Source of the DNA: Candidatus Regiella endosymbiont of Tuberolachnus salignus
GTDB taxonomy: Bacteria; Pseudomonadota; Gammaproteobacteria; Enterobacterales; Enterobacteriaceae
Reading direction: 5' to 3'
Assembly: GCF_964020115.1 (NCBI RefSeq)
Contig: NZ_OZ026542.1
Span: forward strand, 1-64,000
DNA: 64,000 bases
Shown here in pieces: positions 52,851 to 64,000 of this stretch. Position 1 is the first letter of the stretch; the number at the start of each line of letters is the position of its first letter. The position numbers were made by a program, and so were the translations under genes. The notes beneath the pieces were generated by a model. It saw only the letters and a list, made by a program, of their open reading frames with translations, was not told the DNA's origin and did not search any database.

Positions 52851-53648
52851 ACCAGCCTTGATTCTATTTAAAATCAATTAGTTAAACTTATTTTTCATAA
52901 TATTTCATTGTTTTTAGACCGTTAATTATCAATCGGTTAAGGTAGACTTGGTCACGATATTATGAAGAATTTTTGATATTTGTTATGAGTCAAATCGCAC
53001 ATTAAGCGGGAACATAACCTTATGTTTTTTTCGGTTTTTGCTAGTACGGTAGACGAGTATTAAATACTGATAGATAAAATGAGATCCTAAAATGTTAGGT
53101 CAAACTGATCTATAACAGCTCGCCTAAAAATATAGGGTTATAGGCTGATAATTAAGATTATAGCTGAGTAGATTAACTTTATTGAAGGTTTATATTAGCA
53201 CAGGGTTTACCATACATTTCAGGGGTATAATATGAGCGTTTTTTTATATTTATAAAATGAAAATTGATGTAGTATATTTTACCATAAACCATAAACCATA
53301 AACCATAACATAAATTTATTCATAGAAAGTTAAGATCAAAGTATATAAATTTAAATATTTCCAAATAAAAACTGACACTCTCTTGTTAGGAATAAATATT
53401 CATTAATCGCATTCATATGCATTAATAAAGAAAAAATATAACCTTGCCAAATTAGCGAGGGTGGAAAGATTTATACCAAAATCTGATTACGTAATAATGG
53501 ATTCATTATTACGCAGAAAATTACCCAATACGATAATAATAGATTACCTCTCGTAGTAATCTATTATCGCGTCCCTAGTTCTTATGAATTTTCAATAAGA
53601 ACGATTCTAAAATTAGAAAAATACAAAATTATCATTACGGAGTGAATA
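52851..53648. other. AT-rich region upstream of TGL-AAA gene
   Basis: About 800 bases without a gene. CCATAAA is repeated four times at 53283-53310. An inverted pair, GATTACGTAATAATG / ATTACGC-type, lies near 53487-53520, and further AATAATAGATTACC/TAATCTATTATC arms at 53530-53567 form a hairpin. The gene start follows ATTACGGAGTGAATA. Confidence 0.6.
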
Positions 53649-55457
53649 ATGGAGTCCAACGAATTAAACCTGAATAGTAGTAATTTTCGACCACAACCGA
53701 GAATAACAAACCAGAGCGGACATAATAGCGGTAGTCCCAGCCCAATGGTTGCTCAGATTCTTGCTGCTACACAATCAATAATAGCTATGGATCTAACGCC
53801 ACCACCGTCATTATTTTCTTATTCTCTAGATATAAGTTTTGGACGACATTCCAATACTACGCCCATTATCTCAGAGCAACACATTCAACAACAAGTATTA
53901 AAGAAAATAGAAGAATTAAATAAAAATCCGGATGTTTTGTATATGAGCGAGTTAAGACAACGCCCCGAGGCAGAGCAAATCAATGCTAATCTCACTAAGA
54001 TTGTCAAAGAATACGGTTTTGAAAGACCAGAAAATGGTGTGGAATATGTTTACACTGGCAGTGATCCCGCCGGCGCACTCCGTAATTTATTAGACATAAA
54101 GCCCCTGGTGTTGGATTGCGGGACAGCCCTATCTCTCCTTACCTACCAAGCGTTGTTAAAAACATTGGGCAGTGTGGCTTTTAATACCTATATCAAAGAG
54201 GCCTGTGATGGTACTTTATCCATCAATAAGCAAACACCGCCTCGATTACCGGCCAACCGAACTGTTTATTATAGTGCCCGACATGAACAAAACGAAAACC
54301 CTTTACCTAAAGCACTTAAAAGAGGTGACCATCTATGGATACAAGGGCCTGCTGACGGGGATGCCTTTCATCCTGCAAGCGAAATCAATGCATTCAATGT
54401 AGTGGTAGATATAAACGGTTCAGGACAACCGAAACTGGTAGGATTTGATTATGCTACGAGTCCAACGCATGGACGCTGGTCTTATACAGAGTTACGTAAC
54501 TTGTTGTTAAAAAGTTATAACTCACCTCTGACGCTGGGTGATATCTATATTTTGAAGAGTGAAAGTGGTAAAAACACTCAAGAAAAAGCGCTTTATAGCA
54601 GTTTAACCTATGCAGACGCTTACGCTTGGCTAAGCAAAAATCAGCCTGCAGAACTGGCGGATGCCTTGCGATTACTGGATAATAAAAATGTCAATTTCGA
54701 TCAACCAACAAAGCTCTATCCCCCAAAATCCCAGTCGATTCGTGGTGTTGTTAAACATGACAGCACACAGGATTCATTATCATTTGATAAATTAATCAAC
54801 GACGGAGACAATCTATCCACTATAGCGCGTAATCCTGTCATTCCTCCGAATAAACAGTTTAGCGATCTAATCCCTGGCTTCAAAACGGATTTGCCTCACC
54901 AACAACAAATTCATGCAGCTATAGATGATTTTTATCATCGCTGTGTTGACAAAAACGGTCAGAAAAAAGAAGGTCAAAATTTCGATGGCCTTATTCTTTA
55001 TGGCAATTCAGGCACAGGAAAAACGATGGCTTGTAAGGCGCTGGTCGATCAGTTGAAGAAAAAAAAGCATGTCATATGGAAAACTGATTTTAGTGGAGGT
55101 GAATCACTTCTATCAACTAAGGAACAAACACAATTACTTTCTCTTCGTCAAACAAAAGGCACTAAGGCTTACTACGCTGCTTTGACAGAGAAATTTAAAG
55201 CCGTCTGGAAGAGAGCTGACATTATTTTCATTGACGATACTAACAAGCCATATGGTGTTCTCGCCAACATTAGTAAGGTAGCGATCGACTATGCCCGGGA
55301 AATGGGCAAAAAAATACTAATAACCTGTAACAGCGATCCCATCTGCGCATTTCATTCTCATATTAAGTATCCTATCGATGCGATTGTTATCCGCCATATC
55401 ACCGGATCTGATTATCGGGAGGGAAACGCCTGGTATCAAGGAGTTGAACCTATATAG
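53649..55457 (+). CDS. Two-domain effector candidate: TGL-transglutaminase-like plus AAA ATPase
   Basis: 602 residues. The N-terminus (1-70) is Asn/Ser/Pro-rich, as in secreted effectors. A domain at about 95-300 resembles Bacillus Tgl-type protein-glutamine gamma-glutamyltransferase: candidate nucleophile C157 in LVLDCGTALSLLTYQALL, then KRGDHLWIQGP and INAFNVVVDING; the Tgl His/Glu positions are not clearly kept, though H241 and D267 are nearby. A second domain (about 405-600) is a P-loop ATPase with YGNSGTGKT at 451-459 and Walker B IIFIDD at 525-530, close to the AAA/DnaC-IstB type. GGAG precedes the ATG. The stop lies 5 bases before the stop of an IS transposase on the other strand, so the C-terminus may have been altered by that insertion. 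The function is unknown; the TGL assignment is from memory. Confidence 0.6.
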   Translation: MESNELNLNSSNFRPQPRITNQSGHNSGSPSPMVAQILAATQSIIAMDLTPPPSLFSYSLDISFGRHSNTTPIISEQHIQQQVLKKIEELNKNPDVLYMSELRQRPEAEQINANLTKIVKEYGFERPENGVEYVYTGSDPAGALRNLLDIKPLVLDCGTALSLLTYQALLKTLGSVAFNTYIKEACDGTLSINKQTPPRLPANRTVYYSARHEQNENPLPKALKRGDHLWIQGPADGDAFHPASEINAFNVVVDINGSGQPKLVGFDYATSPTHGRWSYTELRNLLLKSYNSPLTLGDIYILKSESGKNTQEKALYSSLTYADAYAWLSKNQPAELADALRLLDNKNVNFDQPTKLYPPKSQSIRGVVKHDSTQDSLSFDKLINDGDNLSTIARNPVIPPNKQFSDLIPGFKTDLPHQQQIHAAIDDFYHRCVDKNGQKKEGQNFDGLILYGNSGTGKTMACKALVDQLKKKKHVIWKTDFSGGESLLSTKEQTQLLSLRQTKGTKAYYAALTEKFKAVWKRADIIFIDDTNKPYGVLANISKVAIDYAREMGKKILITCNSDPICAFHSHIKYPIDAIVIRHITGSDYREGNAWYQGVEPI

Positions 55458-55462
55458 TGTCG

Positions 55463-56046
55463 TCATGAGATCTTGAGCCATAGAGCAAGGCATCGTATTT
55501 GTACAGCAGCGAGAAAAGAGGAGGTATTTTTTGCATAACGAGTAGCAATACCTCGCCAGCGCTTTAGGTGCAGAAAAGCATTTTCCACGAGATGTCGATG
55601 CTTGTAGAGCGCTTTATCGTACTCACGTTGAATTTTACGATTCTTTTTAGGTGGTATTACGATTTGCATGCCGGCTTCTTCTGCTTTTTTAATGATGTTA
55701 TCACTGTCATAGCCCTTGTCAGCCAACAGATATTCTGCTGCAATACCTTTGGTTAAATTCGTTGCTTGCTGACAATCTGCTGTGGTACCTGATGTAATAA
55801 AAATTCTGACCGGCATACCATGCGCATCCACGGCCAGATGTATCTTACTGTTGAGCCCCCTTTTGTGCGCTCCATATCCTGATTACCGCCTTTTGCGCCT
55901 GCTGCATGAGGGTGAACTTTGCTATGAGTGGCATCAATCATCAGCCATTCAAAATCTGGCTCCACAATCAGCGCTTCGAGCAGAGACTCCCATAGCCCCT
56001 TGTCACGCCAGCGGCAAAACCGGCGATGAGTATTTTTCCAACCGCC
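55463..56046 (-). pseudogene. IS5-family (IS427-group) transposase, N-terminus removed by IS21 copy 4
   Basis: Reading from the IS21 border, WKNTHRRFCRWRDKG and FEWLMIDATHSKVHPHAAGAKGG are in one frame; at AAAAGGGGGC a -1 shift enters the second frame with LNSKIHLAVDAHGMPVRI and LLADKGYDSD. The DDE residues seen are D (MIDATH), D (ADKGYDSD) and E (HLVENAFLHLKRWRG). A programmed -1 shift at such a run is usual in this group, so the shift itself need not be damage. The first 50-60 residues are lost to the IS21 insertion. The element's outer end is within a few bases of the TGL-AAA stop codon. Confidence 0.85.
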
Positions 56047-56134
56047 TGTCAGCGCTAATGATAAAAGACCGTAAATTGCTAATTTAATTTGTCCACTCAA
56101 GCCAGAATGCAGTTTCCTTTGTGGTGACAAAGCC

Positions 56135-58122
<1,988 letters not shown>

Positions 58123-58156
58123 CAAAAACTGGACATTTTAAAGTAGCAAAAAGTGG

Positions 58157-58915
58157 TCAATCTAAAGTAGCGTTGACATAACGCACTTTTCTAAAGTTGA
58201 ACTGGCATTTTAATACACGGAAGGGGTGTTCTACTTTAGCCCGGATTTTCGCGTTGAGACTTTGCTGATGCCGATGTTTTTCCCATACCTGCTGCTCCTG
58301 CCCGGGCAAGGCCAATACCCTCCGTCGGGGGATGTGCCAGGTGACCGCACGATGTTGATGTTCACTGCGTCGCATCACGCCTTTATAACCGGCATCACCA
58401 TGAACAACCTCTTCTTGGCCGTGAAGAAGGTGATGAACTTGCGTCACATCGGCTACATTCGCCGAGGTTCCCACCAGGGAATGCACCAGCCCCGTCTGTG
58501 CATCCACGCCAATATGCGCTTTCATGCCAAAGTAGCACTGATTGCCTTTACGGGTGGCTTTTATGTCTGGCTCACGAGTATTTTGCCGGTTTTGAGTTGA
58601 ACTGGGTGCATGAATAATCGTAGCATCGACAATGCTACCCCGTTTGATAAATAGCTGAAGCGAAGCTAAATGCGTATTAACTTCTTCAAACAGCGCTTCG
58701 CTTAAATGATGTTTTTCCAACCAATGACGAAAATGCAGGATTGTGGGATCGGAGGGAATGGCATCGACACATACCCCCGCAAATTGACGTAATAAGGGGA
58801 TGTCGTATAACGCTTCTTCCATCGATAAATCAGCATAATTAAACCCATTCTGTAAAAAATAAATCCGCAGCATCACTTCTAACGGTTTCGCCGGTCTGCC
58901 GCCTTTAGATACCGT
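58157..58915 (-). pseudogene. IS5-group transposase, both ends missing
   Basis: A fragment of an IS5-type DDE transposase: KTVSKGGRPAKPLEVMLRIYFLQ (upstream of the first ATG at 58876), DATIIHAPSSTQN, KGNQCYFGMKAHIGVDAQTGL, HGDAGYKGV and RAKVEHPFRVLKCQF. The N-terminal part stops at the end of the IS110 transposase gene, and the C-terminal part is cut at 58178 by IS21 copy 4; the last four residues before the stop come from the IS21 end. Two later insertions have therefore carved it up. Confidence 0.88.
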
Positions 58916-58920
58916 CTTGC

Positions 58921-59883
58921 CTACGTCTTTGCAAGCGCTATTTTTTCATCAAAAGGGACGCCTGATTTCAGCACGCCATACGCCAGTTGAAGTAATTTGC
59001 GCATTGCAGCACAGACGCCTATTTTTCCTCCTTTATTGCGTTTTACCAACCGTTCCCATTGAGACTTTATTATTGGGTTATAAGTGATTGAGGTAAGGGC
59101 TGGCATGTATAGTGCTTTTCTGAGTTCTGTACACCCGATTTTTGAGAGACGGCTTCGTCCTTTAAATACGCCTGATTCGCACAGTTTCGGATTAAGCCCT
59201 GCGTAGGCTACCACTTGCTTGCTGCTAGTGAATTTTGATACATCACCGACAAACGCCAATAAAGTGGCACTCAATATTTCGCCTATACCGGGAATACTTT
59301 CCAAGAGCTGCTTATTTTTTTTCAGCTCGGGGGAGTCATTGATATGCTGTTTAATTTTTTGTTTTATCTCGCGTATTTGCTTTTCTAATGCACAGATACT
59401 TTCTGTCAAAAAAGGCTGGACGATTTCATCTGCGCCCTCTTTTCGGTTATATTCCATCTGTTTCATTTCGACTAAATGATTAAGACGACGTATCAGTGCA
59501 GTAAGCTGACGTTCATTTAACGGGGCGGGAAACCAGCGTGCGGGTGAATAAAGCGCGCAATAACGGGCAATCATCTTCGCATCCCCTTGGTCCGTTTTAT
59601 TACGACTCAGCTCACTTTGAGCAAAGGCATGAATGCGGGCGGGGTTTTCCACACTGACCTCAACCCCGTTATCCACCAAAAAAGTGGCCAGTGGCAGACT
59701 GTAATGGCTGGTTGCTTCCAGACAAATGTGGCAGTCACCGTAAGGAAGTAGCCACTTCAGCAAGTCGCTAAAACCGGAGGGGGTATTATCAAACACTTTT
59801 GTTTTGTATTTTTTTCTTTCAATCCAGACAGCCACATCGAACTTTAATTTTGCTATATCAATACCGACGGGGGTTTTGTCCAT
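58921..59883 (-). CDS. IS110-family transposase (DEDD recombinase)
   Basis: 320 residues from the ATG at 59883, which has GGAG 8 bases upstream; the frame is open to 60000 but the added part is not family-like. The RuvC-like N-terminal domain has D9 (VGIDIAK), E56 (CLEATSHY) and about D98/D101 (NKTDQGDAK), a full DEDD set. The C-terminal domain has SIPGIGEILSATLLA, VAYAGLNPKLCESG and FKGRSRLSKIG, with the Ser used for strand transfer in that last region. It looks complete and may be active. In this family a structured RNA encoded beside the gene guides target choice; for genes of this arrangement it would lie in the upstream non-coding end (59884 to about 60110). Confidence 0.9.
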   Translation of the reverse strand: MDKTPVGIDIAKLKFDVAVWIERKKYKTKVFDNTPSGFSDLLKWLLPYGDCHICLEATSHYSLPLATFLVDNGVEVSVENPARIHAFAQSELSRNKTDQGDAKMIARYCALYSPARWFPAPLNERQLTALIRRLNHLVEMKQMEYNRKEGADEIVQPFLTESICALEKQIREIKQKIKQHINDSPELKKNKQLLESIPGIGEILSATLLAFVGDVSKFTSSKQVVAYAGLNPKLCESGVFKGRSRLSKIGCTELRKALYMPALTSITYNPIIKSQWERLVKRNKGGKIGVCAAMRKLLQLAYGVLKSGVPFDEKIALAKT

Positions 59884-60350
59884 CAGAGACACTCCAGACA
59901 TGACAGTAAAAATCAGAGAATTCGCCAAGATCATCCTTATAAATAGGTGCTCGAAGCACAAGATACCGTTCGGTCTTGAAGGCGATGATGAATATGTCAC
60001 CGGGGTTTTATCTATTCAACAAGCTTTAAGCTTAAGGACTTACCCAAACTCACCGGTGACATCGCGATGATCAGTCGGGGAGCATCAACCTTTGAAAGCT
60101 AATGATCAAGATATAAGGACTTGCCTTGGGGTAATGACGACTGAGTTTGGCCAGAATCTTTTCCCGGGGAACTATCCTATTCATTTGCGCTTAAAAGTCG
60201 GCTCGTCTCGTCGATTTCGTTTTCATTTCACTATTAACCTAAAAAAATTATTGCTAACAGAATAGACTACTTTTAGCGGTTTTTCAGGGTTTCCATATCA
60301 GTCCGTATTGATGAATATTTAACAGGAGTATTATGTACTCAAGATAATAA
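59884..60350. other. Non-coding region, IS110 left end and prophage remnant
   Basis: No gene. The part next to the transposase (59884 to about 60110) is where an IS110-type bridge RNA is expected; it contains inverted pairs such as AAGCTTTAAGCTT and TCACCGG/CCGGTGA (about 59996-60003 and 60049-60055). The rest to 60350 lies downstream of the integrase remnant. Confidence 0.45.
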
Positions 60351-61387
60351 TTACCATATCAATAAAAGACCTTTAACACTCTCGGCAACCGTAAATTTCC
60401 CGGTGGCAGCCCGCTCGACAAACTCGCCCCACCAATCCATCAAGGCTTTGCGTTGTTCCAAATAAGTGCTGCGATTGTAGGCATTGCGGACTGAATCCTT
60501 ACCGATATGTGCTAACACGGCTTCGATAACATCAGGGTTAAATTCTTGTTCATTCAGTGCAGTACTGGCAATCGATCGCATCCCGTGTGCCACTAATCGC
60601 CCACCGTATCCCATTCGCTTAATGGCGGCGTTAGCGGTTTGACTGCTCATTGGCTGAAGTGCATTTTTGCTGCTTGGAAATAAATAGTTTTTATGAGCGC
60701 TGATCGGTTTCAGGGCGTCAAGTACAGCTAGCGCTTGAGATGACAGGTGAATAACATGATCGCGTCTCATTTTCATCCGTTCGGCCGGTATCCGCCATTC
60801 CCGCAAGTCGTAATTGATTTCTGACCACCTCGCGCCAGCAGCTTCAGAGGAGCGAGTGATTGTCAGCAATTGCCACTCGATAAGTAATCGGGTCTGTAAT
60901 TCTATACTGGCAACCGACAGGGCTTGCATCAATTCCGGTAATTCCCTTGGTGTCAATGTGGGCATGTTTTTCTTTTTTGGTTTTTCAAAAGCTTTACCGA
61001 TACCGCCCGCGGGGTTGGCATCAATTAATCCACAGTTAACGGCAAAAATCATGATTTCATTTAACCGTTGCGTTAATCTTCTGACGGTGTCCAGCGCGCC
61101 TTTGGCCTTGACGGGCTCCAAAGCAGTAATAAGCGTGCGTGCTTTAATCTCCTGTATCCCTACCTGGCCTCAGCCAGTGAGAGGGCGGGATAATGGCCAA
61201 AAGTGACCGTCGTTCTTTTTTTACTCAGGGGGTGATAGTAGCGAAAGCGCCATGTTTTAACACCCGATGTTTTGACAAATAATAATAAGCCGCCACCATC
61301 ATGTAATGATAAATCTTTGCCGATGGTTTTTGCTGCTTTTACTTCGGTATTCGTTAGGGGTTTTGCCTGTACTGCCATGTTCATCAC
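60351..61387 (-). pseudogene. P4-type tyrosine integrase, internal deletion and frameshift
   Basis: The N-terminal piece (61387-61160) has the P4-integrase start PLTNTEVKAAKTIGKDLSLHDGGGLLL and HYPALSLAEAR. Then TAG interrupts and the frame changes; sequence resumes in another frame as IKARTLITALEPVKAKGALDTVRRL and runs to the C-terminus. The catalytic domain keeps an Arg (TRSSEAAGARW), HGMRSIAST, and a Tyr region (NAYNRSTYLEQR). About 100-130 residues of the core-binding domain are missing between the pieces. The integrase points away from tRNA-Ala, whose 3' end is 188 bases upstream of it, the usual arrangement for an element integrated in a tRNA. Confidence 0.85.
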
Positions 61388-61497
61388 CCTTTCAGAACTA
61401 TGGAACTACCTATTTTGGGATCTAAAAAACAGAGTCCTTTATGTAGTCCTAAAAAAACAGGGTATAACCATGCCACACTCAAATAAAACAGGCAATA

Positions 61498-61532
61498 AAA
61501 AACCCGCAAACCTAACTGGAATGCGGGTTTTT
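61498..61532. terminator. Terminator downstream of tRNA-Ala
   Basis: AAAAACCCGCA (61498-61508) and TGCGGGTTTTT (61522-61532) around a 13-base loop, symmetrical and usable in both directions. On the minus strand it lies about 42 bases after the tRNA. Confidence 0.85.
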
Positions 61533-61574
61533 CTTGGTTTACCGGTACTCGCTGGTAAGTGCCGATAGTTTATT

Positions 61575-61650
<76 letters not shown>

Positions 61651-61765
61651 AAGGCATCAATGTATTTGCTTTGAACCGGCCGGCATCATATGAAACCACT
61701 GAAATGCTGTCAATGATTAAATCCAAATCCTAGGTTTAAACGTTGTAAAAAACATCAATTTGCGG

Positions 61766-61951
61766 TGTATAGCCAAATCAAGTTACGGCAAGGCGGCAAT
61801 CAATCGAACCCCGTCACAGATGGTCTATACCCTTCGCCTTTCAAGTTACGGCGGCGTTGGCTGCGGGTGCTCGCCGAATCACGTAGTATGTCTACGCTCA
61901 TCAGTCTCACACCCTTGCCGCCTTGCCGTAACTCGAAATTCATTGGGTATA
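61766..61951. repeat. Family B element, copy 9, with a family A/B hybrid scrap
   Basis: 126 bp from TATACCC (61826) to GGGTATA (61951). Just left of it, TATAGCCAAATCAAGTTACGGC (61768 on, shown as two joined motifs TATAGCCAAATCA and AGTTACGGC) fuses a family A end to family B sequence. Together they lie upstream of tRNA-Ala and past the miaB stop. Confidence 0.8.
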
Positions 61952-62036
61952 TGTGATGCAGCATTTCGGCAAAAATTTGATTTTAAAAATCGAGCTTAAT
62001 TTTTTATAGGCTGTTTTTCCAGCCTGAACTGAATGA

Positions 62037-63464
62037 CTAACTAGGCTGATAAAAATTGACACCAAGCGGGTTTTCTTTACGTGTCCGAGTGATAACGGCG
62101 CCTGGTGATTCATTCACCCGCAATGCCATCTGTGCTTCAGTACGTACTGGAACGCCGCGCAATGAGCTAGCGTAAACACTGACGATTTCTACATCAACAA
62201 ATTTACCTATCATGTCAGGTGACCCTTCGAAATTAACCACGCGGTTATTTTCAGTGCGGCCGGCCAGCTCCATCAGGTTTTTCCGTGAGGGGCCTTCAAC
62301 TAAAACACGCTGTATCGTGCCAACCATCGTGCGGCTAAAATGCATAGCCTGTTGACTAATGCGTTGCTGTAAAATATGTAAACGTTGTTTCTTTTCTTCT
62401 TCAGAGACATTGTCTGGCAAATCCGCAGCTGGCGTGCCAGGACGCGGTGAATAAATAAAACTATAGCTGGTATCAAAATTAACCTCGGCGATTAATTTCA
62501 TGGTGTGTTCGAAATCGTCTTGTGTTTCACCAGGAAAACCAACGATAAAATCGGAACTAATCTGAATATCCGGGCGGGCTTTACGTAATTTTCGAATGAT
62601 TGCCTTATACTCCAATGCGGTGTGAGCACGTTTCATCATCGTTAATATACGGTCAGAACCACTTTGTACCGGTAAATGCAAAAAACTCACTAGTTCAGGG
62701 GTATCTTCGTATACTTTAATAATATCATCAGTAAATTCGATGGGATGACTGGTGGTAAAACGCACGCGATCAATGCCATCAATCGCTGCTACCAAACGCA
62801 ATAATTCAGCAAAGCTGCAAATATTACCGTCATAGGTCGCCCCACGATAAGCATTTACATTCTGCCCCAGTAAATTGACTTCACGAACGTTTTGTTCTGC
62901 CAATTGAGCAATTTCGAATAAAATATCATCACAGGGTCGACTCACCTCTTCTCCACGCGTATAGGGCACCACACAAAAAGTACAGTATTTATTGCACCCT
63001 TCCATAATGGAGACGAACGCAGATGGCCCGTTAGCCCGCGGTTCTGGTAAACAGTCAAATTTTTCAATTTCAGGAAAACTAATATCAACGACAGCGCTAC
63101 GACTTCCCTGCACTTGGTTGATCATTTCAGGTAAGCGATGTAGAGTTTGTGGTCCAAATATAATATCAACACAGGGCGCTCTCTGACGGATGTTTTCTCC
63201 TTCTTGTGATGCAACACAACCGCCGACACCAATCAGTAGGTTCGGGTTACTGTCTTTCAACAGTTTCCAACGCCCCAATAAATGAAAAACTTTTTCCTGT
63301 GCTTTCTCACGTATTGAACAGGTATTAAGTAGCAGAAGATCAGCTTCTTCCGGTACTTCAGTCAGTTGATAGCCGTGAGTTTTCGCTAGTAAGTCTGCCA
63401 TTTTCGATGAATCATATTCGTTCATCTGGCAACCCCAGGTTTTAATGTGTAGTTTTTTAATCAT
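62037..63464 (-). CDS. miaB: MiaB, tRNA-2-methylthio-N6-dimethylallyladenosine synthase
   Basis: 475 residues (E. coli 474). A radical-SAM methylthiotransferase that converts i6A37 to ms2i6A37 in tRNAs reading codons that begin with U. The N-terminal cluster cysteines are C12, C49 and C83; the radical-SAM cysteines are C157, C161 and C164 in [14 protein letters not shown]. The C-terminal TRAM domain includes [21 protein letters not shown]. It is divergent from ubiF with a family B repeat between them, otherwise the normal enterobacterial neighbourhood. Confidence 0.97.
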   Translation of the reverse strand: MIKKLHIKTWGCQMNEYDSSKMADLLAKTHGYQLTEVPEEADLLLLNTCSIREKAQEKVFHLLGRWKLLKDSNPNLLIGVGGCVASQEGENIRQRAPCVDIIFGPQTLHRLPEMINQVQGSRSAVVDISFPEIEKFDCLPEPRANGPSAFVSIMEGCNKYCTFCVVPYTRGEEVSRPCDDILFEIAQLAEQNVREVNLLGQNVNAYRGATYDGNICSFAELLRLVAAIDGIDRVRFTTSHPIEFTDDIIKVYEDTPELVSFLHLPVQSGSDRILTMMKRAHTALEYKAIIRKLRKARPDIQISSDFIVGFPGETQDDFEHTMKLIAEVNFDTSYSFIYSPRPGTPAADLPDNVSEEEKKQRLHILQQRISQQAMHFSRTMVGTIQRVLVEGPSRKNLMELAGRTENNRVVNFEGSPDMIGKFVDVEIVSVYASSLRGVPVRTEAQMALRVNESPGAVITRTRKENPLGVNFYQPS

Positions 63465-63506
63465 TGAGAGCCTATCTGCTTCGTGCGGTTGGAAAGGTTA
63501 GCGGCT

Positions 63507-63632
63507 TATACCGTTCGCCTTTGAAGTTGCCGCTAGGCGGCCAGGGCGACCGACCGATGAGCGTAGATAGACTACGTGATTCGGCGAGCACCCGCAGCCA
63601 ACAACGCGGCGGCTTCAAAGGCGAACGGTATA
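63507..63632. repeat. Family B element, copy 10
   Basis: 126 bp from TATACCGTTCGCC to GGCGAACGGTATA, with perfect 13-base outer arms. It fills the miaB-ubiF divergent promoter region, so it may contribute to or disturb their control. Confidence 0.9.
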
Positions 63633-63685
63633 ACATTGTATTCATTTGCTAGCATCATAACCAGAGGAAAAAAAGCATAATTAAT

Positions 63686-64000
63686 ATGAGTGATATTCAA
63701 CAAAATTATGAAGTAATAGTCGTAGGCGGCGGCATGATCGGCGCCGCTACCGCACTCGGTTTAGCGCAATGTGGTTGGTCTGTTGCTTTGTTAGAACCAC
63801 AATCCCCTTTACCTTTTGATCGTCAGAGTGCGCCAGATTTACGAGTATCGGCTATAGGCTGCTCAGCGGTGGGCTTACTTAAACAACTTGGCGTATGGGC
63901 AGAGGTACAAAAAATGCGCTGTACGCCTTATCGCCGCCTGGAAACCTGGGAATTAAGCGGTTGTGAGGTGGTTTTTGATGCCGCAGCGCTGGCGCTGCCA
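63686..64000 (+). CDS. ubiF: UbiF, ubiquinone C6-type hydroxylase (3' end outside window)
   Basis: The first 105 residues of a flavin monooxygenase of ubiquinone biosynthesis (2-polyprenyl-3-methyl-6-methoxy-1,4-benzoquinol hydroxylase). The FAD-binding motif VVGGGMIGAATALGLAQ is near the N-terminus; LRVSAIGCSAVGLLKQLGVW and MRCTPYRRLETWE match E. coli UbiF. CCAGAGGAAA lies before the ATG. The window ends inside the gene. Confidence 0.93.
   Translation, partial: MSDIQQNYEVIVVGGGMIGAATALGLAQCGWSVALLEPQSPLPFDRQSAPDLRVSAIGCSAVGLLKQLGVWAEVQKMRCTPYRRLETWELSGCEVVFDAAALALP

Noticed and set aside
55463..55831. Separate 122-residue transposase gene
   Set aside because: It is the second frame of one IS5-family transposase joined through a -1 shift at AAAAGGGGGC.
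63464..63652. 62-residue ORF between miaB and ubiF (also similar frames at 37577, 25520, 61765)
   Set aside because: All are translations of family B repeats (GxRPMSVDRLRDSA-type), with no sign of selection as protein.

Overview
The window looks like a chromosomal segment of a host-restricted enterobacterium, most plausibly a facultative insect symbiont of the Yersiniaceae type (Candidatus Regiella insecticola or a close relative such as Hamiltonella). This placement is inference. It rests on AT-rich DNA, enterobacterial housekeeping genes with E. coli-like protein sequences but broken synteny, type III-style effector-like genes, a MARTX-type secretion operon, four apparently identical IS21-family copies, other IS remnants, pieces of several prophages and very many short palindromic repeats. 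Layout: (1) 1-1870 is a lambdoid prophage replication and antitermination module (DnaC-like, RusA, Q-like, terminator). (2) 2081-4954 holds two effector-like genes on the minus strand, an ankyrin protein and a leucine-rich-repeat protein apparently cut short. (3) 5083-7799 holds a 240-bp MITE, a palindromic repeat and IS21 copy 1. (4) 7800-11405 has the C-terminal part of a lambdoid tail-tip protein, two tail-associated genes and a YopT-like cysteine protease. (5) 11965-13567 has a secreted endonuclease broken by TGA and a RadC-like remnant. (6) 14071-28583 is mostly core genome: rpiA, hslUV, ftsN, dnaX-ybaB, tRNA-Arg, rmf, fabA, ycbZ, matP, yfiF and rsxABC. (7) 28964-34675 is an rtxB-D-E type I secretion operon. 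(8) 34959-37561 has an LTA-synthase-like sulfatase-fold enzyme and mlaA. (9) 38612-42213 is an IpaH/SspH-like effector cut by IS21 copy 2. (10) 42214-52850 is a broken P2-like prophage (sheath, fibre, I, J, W, V and replication protein A pieces) carrying three toxin-antitoxin pairs and IS21 copy 3, and ending at a tRNA-Leu 3' fragment that looks like an attachment site. (11) 53649-60000 is a large two-domain effector candidate (TGL-transglutaminase-like plus AAA ATPase), followed by an IS5-group remnant, IS21 copy 4, a second IS5 remnant and an intact IS110. (12) 60351-64000 has a P4-type integrase pseudogene beside tRNA-Ala, then miaB and the start of ubiF. How the parts fit: the core genes support replication, division, proteolysis, tRNA modification and redox control. 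The accessory parts look like effector cargo delivered by prophages and then scrambled by IS insertion and by recombination between IS copies. Two palindromic repeat families recur between genes throughout: family A, about 106 bp with ends TATAGCC/GGCTATA, and family B, about 126 bp with ends TATACC/GGTATA. One family B copy sits inside a family A copy. No RTX toxin gene, type III apparatus, rsxD/G/E or recR is present in the window.
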